Source of the DNA: Microcystis aeruginosa W13-11
Lineage (GTDB): Bacteria; Cyanobacteriota; Cyanobacteriia; Cyanobacteriales; Microcystaceae
Assembly (NCBI GenBank): GCA_009995705.1
Contig: JAADBR010000007.1
Coordinates: forward strand, 10,615 to 74,614
Direction: 5' to 3'
DNA: 64,000 nucleotides
Made by a program: the position numbers and the translations under genes. The notes beneath the pieces were generated by a model. The model did no database searches, had not been told where the DNA came from, and saw only the letters and a program-made list of their open reading frames with translations. Positions 26,329 through 33,631 of this stretch are shown one piece after another. Position 1 is the stretch's first letter. Each line of letters opens with the position of its first letter.

Positions 26329-27537
26329 ATGAAAAAAACACTAAGATTACTGACTATTTTATTCATCTTCATACTGTCGCTAGTTATAACTGCGTACCCT
26401 GCTTTTGGACAACTAAAGGAAGGTAATTTAATTTGGACGACGAAAAAAGAAGACATATTTTATATTTTAAGAAGTAATAACACTGAACCATCTATATTTC
26501 TTGATATTCCAAAAACATTTAATATTGAGGAGAAATATGAGACAGGAATCAATCTGGTTAGTAGTGGGAAATCTATTTTTTGGCTGGATTATGATTATGA
26601 GTTTAAAGAAGGTAATGACAATAACATTTCCATGTATGTTTATAAGATGGACATTGATAGTTCTAAACCATCTGTTGTTGTTGATCTTTCTCAAAAAGCC
26701 GGGTCTCAAATAGTACGATGGCTTCCTAGTTCTTTAACGACAGACGGGAAGTTTCTTTTTTGGTTAGGACAAAATTTAGAGGGAAAGCCTTTTATTTATA
26801 GATCAGATATCAACGGGGATAATTTTTCCATGCTTTTTGAATTTCCCTATGAATCTACAACATTTAAGCCTCAGATAAAACATTTAACAACAGATGGAAA
26901 ATTTATTTATACACATATTGACGGCAATCTTCGTAATCAATCTGGCGGCTTCGGGAAGCCAACCGAACTTCTATTAAAAATAGAAATAAGCAATCCCGTT
27001 TTATTAGCCATTGATGCACTGTCGATTTTACGAAACTGGACAGGTGAAGGAGTTTTGTCCATTAATAATTATGAGGATACTTTATTAACAGATGGTAAGT
27101 TTTTATACTTTACTATTGGTTTACTTAATCCTAATTATGGCGACGGAATTGTTCGTTCTGATTTTGATGGACAAAATCCATCAATGATTGCTGAGCCTAA
27201 ATATGGGACTGGTGTAACCAGTATGACTAATAATAAGAATTCACTTTTTTGGGTATTGCGATATTCTAAATTTTTCCAAATTAATCAATCAGCTTTTGAT
27301 GGCTCATCAAAGTCTGTTTTAATTGAGGTTCCTGTTGAGGATAGTCTCTCTCATCATAGAAGTTATAACATACCATCAAGTATTGCTTTTGTATCGAATA
27401 ATTATCTAAGCTCACAACTAATAATGGGAGTCGTCATTTTCTTGATAAGTTTGGCAATAATCTTAGGTTTATTATGGATTTTCTCAAAAAACCTATCAAA
27501 CTCTGACATAAAACAGGAGGCTGAATCAGAAGCTTAA
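26329..27537 (+). CDS. secreted/membrane-tethered beta-propeller-like protein
   Basis: The 402-aa protein has an N-terminal signal peptide (about residues 5-27, ending AFG), a large extracytoplasmic domain and one C-terminal membrane helix (about residues 362-385), then a short acidic cytoplasmic tail. The ectodomain repeats a pattern of SLTTDGKFLFWLG, HLTTDGKFIYTH and LLTDGKFLYFTIG together with IYRSDINGDN and IVRSDFDGQN. This resembles YWTD-type propellers (DUF5050-like). It is AT-rich like the following genes. The ligand is unknown. It may be the surface partner of the TIR/EAD genes downstream, but only proximity (73 bp) supports this. Confidence 0.7.
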   Translation: MKKTLRLLTILFIFILSLVITAYPAFGQLKEGNLIWTTKKEDIFYILRSNNTEPSIFLDIPKTFNIEEKYETGINLVSSGKSIFWLDYDYEFKEGNDNNISMYVYKMDIDSSKPSVVVDLSQKAGSQIVRWLPSSLTTDGKFLFWLGQNLEGKPFIYRSDINGDNFSMLFEFPYESTTFKPQIKHLTTDGKFIYTHIDGNLRNQSGGFGKPTELLLKIEISNPVLLAIDALSILRNWTGEGVLSINNYEDTLLTDGKFLYFTIGLLNPNYGDGIVRSDFDGQNPSMIAEPKYGTGVTSMTNNKNSLFWVLRYSKFFQINQSAFDGSSKSVLIEVPVEDSLSHHRSYNIPSSIAFVSNNYLSSQLIMGVVIFLISLAIILGLLWIFSKNLSNSDIKQEAESEA

Positions 27538-27610
27538 AGCAATCTAATTCGTTATCTGTTAACAATTTTTTTTCTAATTGAATAATCCAGAATCATTTGT
27601 AAAAGAGACT

Positions 27611-28639
27611 ATGAAAGACGTATTTATTTGTCATACCAGTGAAGACAAACTCCTGATTGTGGAACCTTTAGTTTCAGGCTTAGAAAAAGCTGACATTACT
27701 TTTTGGTATGATCGGGCTGAAATTAAATGGGGAGATAGTATTACAGCCAAAGTAAATGAGGGTTTAAGAATCTCTCGTTTTGTGATCGTTGTCTTGAGCG
27801 AAGCTTTTCTAAACAAAAATTTTCCTAAGCGAGAGCTTTTTGCCGTCCTCAATCAGGAAATTTATTCCGACCAAACTAAGGTACTTCCCTTATTTTCAGA
27901 TAATAAACAAAAACAAAAGGTATTAGAAAGTTTACCGTTACTCAATGATAAACTATACCAAACTTGGAACGGCAATGCAGATACAATTATTGAAGCTCTT
28001 TTACCTCACTTGTCAGAAAAAACAACGCTTAAATTTAAAGATCAAAAAAGCGTAAATGATTTTTTAAACAGAGATAAGTTGATTTCTGATAAAGGGGTTA
28101 GCTATAGCAAACTTCGCCAACTCCTAGAAGCACAAAGTTGGCTAGAAGCTGATCAGGAAACGATCAGGCTTCTTTATAAAGCTACCGATAAACCAGAATT
28201 TACATCAACCTCTCATTTTTCTGTTGTAAAAATTCCCAATGAGGCCTTATCATCAACTGAACTTAAAAGAATATCTGATAATGACTTAATTATTCTTGAT
28301 AATCTTTGGAAAAAGTATAGCCACAACAAATTTGGTTTGTCCACTCAAGCTCGTATCTATGAACAAGAAGGGGAAGATTACTATGCTTTTGCGAATCGTG
28401 TCGGATGGCGAAAAAATGGACGGTGGTTAGGTTACAATGATCTGACTTGGCATTTGGACGCTCCAATCGGTCATTTACCTTGGCTACAGGGGAAAAAAGC
28501 ATATCCCACAGAAAAGCAAATGAGAGACTTCCATTTTAGTGCTTGGACATTGAATTTAGGTGACAAACATTTTGCCGAAGATACTTTTATTTCAGTTCTC
28601 CAGCAAAAAGTAATCAGTATTCCTTTATTACAATTTTAA
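27611..28639 (+). CDS. TIR-GUN4 fusion protein
   Basis: The 342-aa protein has a TIR domain at residues 1-135 (MKDVFICHTSED, then FWYDRAEIKWGDS, FVIVVLSEAFL and KREL). A GUN4 domain follows at about 163-295 (YSKLRQLLEAQSWLEADQET, then NDLIILDNLWKKYS, FGLSTQARIY and ANRVGWRKNGRWLGYNDL). TIR domains in bacteria cleave NAD+ or bind partners in anti-phage systems. GUN4 binds porphyrins in chlorophyll synthesis but also occurs as a fused module in cyanobacterial signalling proteins. The TIR and the tetrapyrrole-binding fold could couple sensing to an effector (inference). The frame extends to a TTG at 27578. The ATG at 27611 starts the TIR fold exactly. The next gene starts 3 bp after the stop. 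Confidence 0.88.
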   Translation: MKDVFICHTSEDKLLIVEPLVSGLEKADITFWYDRAEIKWGDSITAKVNEGLRISRFVIVVLSEAFLNKNFPKRELFAVLNQEIYSDQTKVLPLFSDNKQKQKVLESLPLLNDKLYQTWNGNADTIIEALLPHLSEKTTLKFKDQKSVNDFLNRDKLISDKGVSYSKLRQLLEAQSWLEADQETIRLLYKATDKPEFTSTSHFSVVKIPNEALSSTELKRISDNDLIILDNLWKKYSHNKFGLSTQARIYEQEGEDYYAFANRVGWRKNGRWLGYNDLTWHLDAPIGHLPWLQGKKAYPTEKQMRDFHFSAWTLNLGDKHFAEDTFISVLQQKVISIPLLQF

Positions 28640-28642
28640 ATT

Positions 28643-29287
28643 ATGTCTCAAAAAATACCTAATTACCTTCGAGCGATCGCCAAATCTCTTGCTTCCGTAG
28701 TAGGCCCATTTGGAGTTCCTGTTGAGTTTGTCTTGAGTCTTTATGATGATCAAATAGAGAACTCCCGTGAGGCCAAACTAGATGCAATGATTGCCGAAGG
28801 TCAAAGCCTTACTCGTAAGTCTCTTGATGCTATCTTTGAGACAAAAACTGAAATAAAAGAATTACGAGAACAATTTATTTTAGGAATACAATTTTGTTTT
28901 ACTATTCTTATGCAAAATCAAGAATTATTGCAAAATTCTGAAAATTTTGAAGATAAGTTTTCACTTTTACTTGATCGACAAAAGGAAAAACTTGAGGAAG
29001 CTGGTTTTTTGACCAAAGATGTTTTGGTAAAGGAATTGTCAGAACTTTACGGAGCAGATAGCGAACTATTTAAAGCAACTGTTGGGTCAGCAGGGTTTCC
29101 TTTAGCAACAATTCCTCAAAATCAAGCACCCAAAGTTATTGTCTTTCAATTTATTAATCGTTGTTATACTTTGAAACTTAACGATCAGTTTAAAATATTT
29201 AAAGCACTACATAAAGAAAATCCAAATAGTAAAGTTTTGCAATTGGTGAGTGCTTTGCTACAAGAAAAATCCTCAAACCAAATATAG
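28643..29287 (+). CDS. EAD-like (effector-associated) adaptor protein
   Basis: The 214-aa protein has an N-terminal helical region (about residues 8-120) including a hydrophobic stretch (SLASVVGPFGVPVEFVLSLY) and a charged coiled part. A C-terminal domain of about 75 residues (126-203) fits the pattern of bacterial effector-associated domains: LxxLY, AGFP-x-IP, Fxx-x-NRC, and ENPN near the end. These death-like adaptors pair TIR, caspase or trypsin effectors with sensors. The next gene product has a homologous domain at its N-terminus. The gene starts 3 bp after the TIR-GUN4 stop, so they are one transcriptional unit. Confidence 0.7.
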   Translation: MSQKIPNYLRAIAKSLASVVGPFGVPVEFVLSLYDDQIENSREAKLDAMIAEGQSLTRKSLDAIFETKTEIKELREQFILGIQFCFTILMQNQELLQNSENFEDKFSLLLDRQKEKLEEAGFLTKDVLVKELSELYGADSELFKATVGSAGFPLATIPQNQAPKVIVFQFINRCYTLKLNDQFKIFKALHKENPNSKVLQLVSALLQEKSSNQI

Positions 29288-29305
29288 CAGTTAAACATTT
29301 AATTT

Positions 29306-30172
29306 ATGAATACTCCTTTTGAATCTTATTTAGGCTCTCTCAAAAATCAAATTATTAGAGATTTAATTTCTCTCTATGAATCTAACCCTTCTCTTTTTAT
29401 TGCTATCATTTGGGAAGGGGGATTTTCTACAGCAAATTTGAGGAATGAACAAACTTTACGGATTATCATTCAAGACTTTATTTGTCAATGTAATTCTCTT
29501 AATATTCTGCAATTACGACAAGTATTCACCAAATTATGTGAAGAAAATCCAGGCTGTGAATCACTAAGAAAAGCGAGGAATTCACTTTATCAAAACTTTG
29601 ATTACGTCAATAGCAACGAAGATTGCATCACTAAATACTTAGTAAAAGTCAAACCAAAACTTATCAGTCAAGGTTGCTCATCCATTTACAATGATATTAT
29701 CTATGATGGCAAAGTTTTTAAACAAGTAGCTAAGGCAGCTAGTTTTAAAACATCAATTGGTGGTCTGCCAATGAGAGGAGAAGCTTTTTTTATCTTTTCC
29801 TATTTTTCTTCTGTTAATGATAACTCATTAAGAGAGTTTGCAACGAATTGTTTCAATTACGCCAAAAAAAACTCTAACTTTTCTAGTATTTTACAAACTG
29901 TTTTTAACTTGAAGATACCTACAAATATTTGTTTTTCTATCTCTATGACAAACTTCATAGATGAGAAAACAAAACAACAAATTACAGAGACAAATCCCTT
30001 TGAAGAAACGGTAGATCTTCTATGGTATATTGTACCAATTGTTTACACTCTTAATGAAAAGCAAGTTTATTTTTACGAAGAAGTGTTAGAGTCTAAACCT
30101 TGGGAGTTTTTCAGAGGTGAAATAGTATGGAAAGAACTCAGGAAAATTATCAAACAAACTTTAAGTGACTGA
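29306..30172 (+). CDS. EAD-like domain plus uncharacterised C-terminal domain
   Basis: The 288-aa protein begins with a domain (residues 15-90) that aligns with the C-terminal domain of the preceding protein: RDLISLYESNPSLF, EGGF, FICQC, LRQVFTKLCEENPG. Matching EAD-like domains usually join separate proteins by like-with-like contact. The remaining ~190 residues (e.g. GGLPMRGEAFFIFSYFSS and PFEETVDLLWYIVPIVY) I do not recognise. They contain no membrane segment and could be an effector or a recognition domain. The gene is AT-rich and lies 18 bp after its neighbour. Confidence 0.65.
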   Translation: MNTPFESYLGSLKNQIIRDLISLYESNPSLFIAIIWEGGFSTANLRNEQTLRIIIQDFICQCNSLNILQLRQVFTKLCEENPGCESLRKARNSLYQNFDYVNSNEDCITKYLVKVKPKLISQGCSSIYNDIIYDGKVFKQVAKAASFKTSIGGLPMRGEAFFIFSYFSSVNDNSLREFATNCFNYAKKNSNFSSILQTVFNLKIPTNICFSISMTNFIDEKTKQQITETNPFEETVDLLWYIVPIVYTLNEKQVYFYEEVLESKPWEFFRGEIVWKELRKIIKQTLSD

Positions 30173-30203
30173 GATAAACAGTTAAACCATAATCAGGTAG
30201 AGA

Positions 30204-30235
30204 ACTGGAGTTTCACTGGCACGATGGCCTCCAGT
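30204..30235. terminator. hairpin between convergent genes
   Basis: ACTGGAG (30204-30210) and CTCCAGT (30229-30235) form a 7-bp stem with an 18-base loop between the convergent EAD gene and the membrane-protein gene. No T-run follows, so termination function is only suggested by position. Confidence 0.3.
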
Positions 30236-30239
30236 AAAC

Positions 30240-31157
30240 TTATTGAGAACTTGATAACGTTTTATTATAAAATTCGGCCTTAACATTATCATTAAATTCA
30301 GGACTTTCTAGATAAGAACTAACTTCAATTACCCCAACTTTATTAATACTTTGTGGAACGTTTTCAAAAGTAATAATAACCTCAATAGGAGTATCTTTAA
30401 TCAAAATATTGTCGGCTTGATAAGTGCCAGAATTACTGCCAAAATCCACTTTGGTTGCAATTAGTTCTTTGCCATCCTCAATGATTCGACTTCTATTGTT
30501 AGAATTATAATTTCCGTGTATATAGAGCTTGTTTTTATCTTGTGTACTTGTCACCAAAAGAGAACACTTAATATTTTGAAGTGTTGAAGAAATTGCTGAT
30601 CTTTGGCATTCTTTGAACTGAAAAATTAAAGATTGGACTTTAACAATCTTATCCGTATTAAAAGAAGACGGCTCTGACACAGTTTCATTATCAGGTGCGA
30701 ATGAAGCCGAGGGACTGGGTACATTTGAACCTTTTAAAGATTGATTTTCATCTTCAAGCTCTTTTATTTTTCTTTGCAAATCTTTGTTTTCCGACTCAAG
30801 TGTATTTAATTTTTCTGATAACTGAACTAAATCGGAATTGCTAGATTGCTGAAAAAAACTGGAAATCCATTCCTTAAATTTATAGCCGCCAAAAGCAGAT
30901 AAGGGAATAGTTAAAACTAATAAAACAGAAGCAAATATTAGGTAATTTTTTCTTTGTTGTTTTTTAAATTCTTTATTCACTTGTCTGCGAACCTCCTCAA
31001 TGTCATTATCCATTAACAAGTCAGATAATCCTAGTTCTTGAAGACTCTCTTTAACAGCATCAAGAGTGATAACCTCTTGATTATACTGTTTTCTATAGGA
31101 AAGTCGTTCAATCAATTTTTTAAACTCATCATCACTTAAACCATCCTTCAAAACCAT
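30240..31157 (-). CDS. single-pass membrane protein with coiled coil and beta-rich domain
   Basis: The 305-aa protein has a cytosolic charged helical region (residues 1-70), one membrane helix (about 72-90), a coiled coil (about 108-143, LNTLESENKDLQRKIKELED), a low-complexity linker and a C-terminal beta-rich domain (about 171-290). The last domain includes FQFKECQRSA, IKCSLLVTS, YIHGNYNSNNRSRIIEDG and FENVPQSINKVGVIEVSS. From memory it resembles an unnamed domain found at the C-termini of several cyanobacterial surface and kinase proteins, with a conserved cysteine pair. The open frame runs 27 codons further. The ATG at 31157 is chosen because the upstream part coincides with the duplicated leader region. 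Confidence 0.65.
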   Translation of the reverse strand: MVLKDGLSDDEFKKLIERLSYRKQYNQEVITLDAVKESLQELGLSDLLMDNDIEEVRRQVNKEFKKQQRKNYLIFASVLLVLTIPLSAFGGYKFKEWISSFFQQSSNSDLVQLSEKLNTLESENKDLQRKIKELEDENQSLKGSNVPSPSASFAPDNETVSEPSSFNTDKIVKVQSLIFQFKECQRSAISSTLQNIKCSLLVTSTQDKNKLYIHGNYNSNNRSRIIEDGKELIATKVDFGSNSGTYQADNILIKDTPIEVIITFENVPQSINKVGVIEVSSYLESPEFNDNVKAEFYNKTLSSSQ

Positions 31158-31189
31158 AAGTTTTACCCTAAATTGTAATAAAAATAAAT

Positions 31190-31446
31190 GTCTGTCATTA
31201 TTCTGTATAACACTTTCTACGGTAACGATATGGGTCAACTTTCTGTATATCCATCTATTTTAGTGCAATCGCAAGAAAAATTTCCCCATATCATACCCAA
31301 AAGCGTGTTAGCCATAGCACATTGCCAAAAACCTTGTTTAACTAAATTCCTGACAATAGGCTGAAATAACACGAGTTTTCTGGTGTTATAACAACTATTC
31401 GTCAATCTGACCGCACCTCTTGACAAAAATTTACAATTATTCGACC
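31190..31446. repeat. duplicated upstream region (copy L)
   Basis: This stretch and 32405-32667 share, in the same order and orientation, a CACTNTC/GTAACGATAT block, TTAACTAAATT then AGCTGAAATAAC, and TCTGACCGCACNTCT then ACAAAAATTTACAATTATTCGAC. Each copy lies directly upstream of a minus-strand gene (membrane protein or GUN4-like lipoprotein). A shared promoter or leader duplicated with its gene is the simplest explanation. Confidence 0.75.
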
Positions 31447-31480
31447 CTTAGCGATCGCTATCGGGAGATAGAATGTGCGT

Positions 31481-31743
31481 GGTGCGTTACCCAAAATCGA
31501 TCGGTGGAGCAGTAGGACTTGCATTAGACCTCGACCTAATATTATCTCAAGACCAAAAGTCTTTCTAGTTAAGGAATCTACCCGAATAAAAATTATTTTA
31601 ATTGCCTCATATTTTTTCAGTGAAATTGAATTAGCAACGATAGATATACATTTCAGCTATCGAACTACTTAATTAGTATATAGGCTAAAAGCAAGCTGTG
31701 ACTGGGTTATAATTTTTGAAGATGTCTATTAGGGAACGCACCC
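31481..31743. repeat. GGTGCGTTA-type inverted-repeat element
   Basis: GGTGCGTTACCC at the left is inverted as AGGGAACGCACC at the right (one mismatch). The interior of about 240 bp has a small open frame but no recognisable coding. Related short hairpins are at 33003-33067, 45486-45520 and 61388-61457. Confidence 0.6.
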
Positions 31744-31758
31744 TACGGCGATGGCAAT

Positions 31759-32364
31759 CTATAGTTTACATGTTTTCAAGGAGTGGAAGATAGCAGCCCT
31801 CGTTAGCTCCGGTAGCGGGCCTATCCATCTTTCCCTCACCGAGCGCGAGCGCTCCGGATTGCCGCTTGTCCACAGACGTTCTATGGTATTGAGGTCAGTA
31901 CAGGGTATGTTCAGTAATTTATCTCGCGGGCAAAGGGCAGACCACGTCGGATCTTTTCTGGCTCGATTCGATTCGTAGCAGCTCGATTCTAATCCCACGG
32001 ACTGGGCAATTACCTTTTGAGTTTCGTCAAGAGCTGGATAATGATAATCGTTTAAGATTTTTTCACTCCTCTCTCTCGTCAGAGATCCCGTCTCGATGTT
32101 AGTTACAGTTACAACGTACGCTTCCTTCAGCAGGTCGCGCAGGCGGGTGTAGTCCACCCCTCGTTCGGATTGCAAATCGTTGGATTGCAAATCGTTCGTC
32201 ACTCGATTTTTCGCTGTATCCAGCAACCTCAACCCGCTGGTCTGATTTTGGAGTCCACAGGAAGCAAGAATTGCACTGCTAAAACCGACTGCGATCCATC
32301 TTAGAAATGCCTGCCGCAAAACCTTGAGCGCGTGGGGCAGTTGTTTTGGTTTATATGGAATCAC
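31759..32364 (-). pseudogene. GUN4-like lipoprotein, C-terminally damaged
   Basis: The 201-codon frame encodes a signal with lipobox (LASC, residues 33-36) and a truncated GUN4-like region: GVDYTRLRDLLKEA, then TRERSEKIL, and IPCTDLNTIERLWTSG. The GUN4 hallmark that should follow (FGFSVQKRI, then GVWxxY) is absent, and the remaining C-terminus looks out of frame. The protein is therefore probably non-functional, or a much altered GUN4 relative. Its upstream region is a duplicate of the one before the 30240-31157 gene. Confidence 0.6.
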
Positions 32365-32404
32365 GAGAGTCTCCTTAATGCGTAAATGTTCAGGGGTTTA
32401 CGAG

Positions 32405-32667
32405 AGAATATCTGTACAACACTCTCCAGAGTAACGATATAGCACTTTTCACGTTACTGAGGTATCGACAAGTTTTGCCAACAAAGGGTTTAAGACCCTT
32501 GCCCATACCTTATTCTGATGAAAACTGCTATATGTAGAAACTTTCGGTATATCACCCCATTAACTAAATTTATGACAGTAAGCTGAAATAACGGAACTCT
32601 TCTAAAAGACTAGCTAAGATTTCTAGTTCTGACCGCACTTCTCCACAAAAATTTACAATTATTCGAC
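32405..32667. repeat. duplicated upstream region (copy R)
   Basis: This is the second copy of the leader-like region described at 31190-31446, directly upstream of the GUN4-like lipoprotein on the minus strand. The copies differ by substitutions and short indels, so the duplication is not recent. Confidence 0.75.
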
Positions 32668-32683
32668 GCAATTAATGGACTGT

Positions 32684-33037
32684 CTATAGAGCTATCGACT
32701 CGTTAGAAGTTTCTCCGGCGGGTTGGGGAGTGGAAAACCCCGTCAGGGATAGAAGCTGTCGTTTAGCGGTTTCCCGTTCGAGACGGTAACGGTTCAACTG
32801 AATCTCTAACTGTTCTCGTTGGGCGATTCTTGTTAGATAGGTTTCGGTGGATGAACCGCCCAGACGGTAATCTATCTCGGTAATCCTGGTCAAGAGGTCA
32901 TGATTGGACAGTTGGGCTGATATCGCCCGTTCTCGATCGCCGGCGGTTTCGTAGGCGATCAGGAGGGTAAGATATTTTCTCACAGGGCGATCGCATTCTT
33001 TCCTAGGGTGTGTTCCCTGAAAACATGACAATTTCAA
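32684..33037 (-). pseudogene. TolC-like outer-membrane factor fragment
   Basis: The 117-codon frame has no signal peptide. The helical part from about residue 23 on (YLTLLIAYETAGDRERAISA, then ITEIDYRLGGSSTETYLTR, REQLEIQLNRYRLERETAKR, LLSLTGFS) has the spacing and the terminal LLxLTG pattern of a TolC/OMF alpha-helical repeat, i.e. the C-terminal part. TolC proteins are around 450-500 aa. The upstream portion is missing and a GGTGTGTTCCC hairpin element starts at its 5' end. The assignment rests on pattern only. Confidence 0.4.
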
Positions 33038-33067
33038 GGTTAACCAATATTTGGGAATGCACCACCC
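33003..33067. repeat. short GGTGTGTT/AATGCACC hairpin element
   Basis: CCTAGGGTGTGTTCCCTGA and GGGAATGCACCACCCCTACC are near-inverted. This is a small member of the family also seen at 31481-31743 and 61388-61457. Confidence 0.5.
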
Positions 33068-33074
33068 CTACCAT

Positions 33075-33296
33075 TTATAATTGGGGAACATTTTCCTGTT
33101 CATAATTTTCTATTAATATTCCCAAAATTTCCATTAAAGAAGCAAGAGGATGATTTTCATTTTCTCCTATTTCATCTATCAAATTATCTAACATAATTAC
33201 TAATTGTTCATATTCTGATTCATTGCGAGGGATAAAGAGTATTTGCTTTAAGTTTGTCCAGGCTTGCCGTGTTTTCTCTATATCTATCGTCGGCAT
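33075..33296 (-). CDS. HigA-type antitoxin N-terminal domain protein
   Basis: The 73-aa acidic protein (MPTIDIEKTRQAWTNLKQIL, then ESEYEQLVIMLDNLIDEIGE, ENENHPLASLMEILGILIEN) matches the N-terminal region of a HigA-type antitoxin (pattern EYExLxxxLDxLIDExG). The HTH part normally following is absent. A clear GGAAGGAG lies 7 bp before the ATG at 33296, which decides the start over the ATG 13 codons upstream. The remnant of the partner toxin HigB precedes it on the same strand, with overlap of reading direction and 29 bp to its stop. Whether this short form still binds DNA is doubtful. Confidence 0.65.
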   Translation of the reverse strand: MPTIDIEKTRQAWTNLKQILFIPRNESEYEQLVIMLDNLIDEIGENENHPLASLMEILGILIENYEQENVPQL

Positions 33297-33324
33297 TTTT
33301 TTACTCCTTCCATTTATTTTTGTC

Positions 33325-33417
33325 CTATTCAGCATGAGTTAAAACTTCTCGAATATAAATTTTTTGTCGCTTGTAATGAATCGCCGCTATGAGTCTAATC
33401 TTATTTCCACCTTGGAA
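33325..33417 (-). pseudogene. HigB toxin remnant (C-terminal 30 codons)
   Basis: The frame FQGGNKIRLI then AAIHYKRQKIYIREVLTHAE is the conserved C-terminal end of HigB-type RelE-fold mRNA interferases (pattern GGNKxRLxxxIxY, then VYIRxVLTHAEY). It begins only 4 bp after the hicB stop codon, so the first two thirds of the toxin have been deleted and the 3' end abuts hicB. The expected last residues after AE are also cut by the stop. No start codon precedes it. Confidence 0.75.
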
Positions 33418-33421
33418 CCCC

Positions 33422-33631
33422 CTAAGCTACATCTACATACTCACAGATCGACACTGATTCAGGAACAGTTAATCCATCTTCTTTTAAGCCTTCCAAATGA
33501 AAAATTATTGCCTCAGCAATTAATTGTTTAACTTCTTCTAATGTTTCTGCAACCGCAACACATCCGGGAAGATCGGGAACATAAGCACCGTAGCTATTTT
33601 CTCCTTTTTCAATAACAACTGCATATCGCAT
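33422..33631 (-). CDS. hicB: HicB-family antitoxin
   Basis: The 69-aa protein has the RNase-H-like partial fold of HicB antitoxins: MRYAVVIEKGENSYGAYVPD then LPGCVAVAETLEEVKQLI and EAIIFHLEGLKEDGL. HicB binds and inhibits the HicA mRNA interferase. The start overlaps the stop of a hicA remnant by one base (TAATG), the usual coupling of hicAB. With the toxin damaged, the antitoxin may be an orphan with only regulatory relevance. Confidence 0.88.
   Translation of the reverse strand: MRYAVVIEKGENSYGAYVPDLPGCVAVAETLEEVKQLIAEAIIFHLEGLKEDGLTVPESVSICEYVDVA

Noticed and set aside
31475-31672. 65-codon frame in the GGTGCGTTA element
   Set aside because: It lies inside a repeat element and shows no protein-like pattern.
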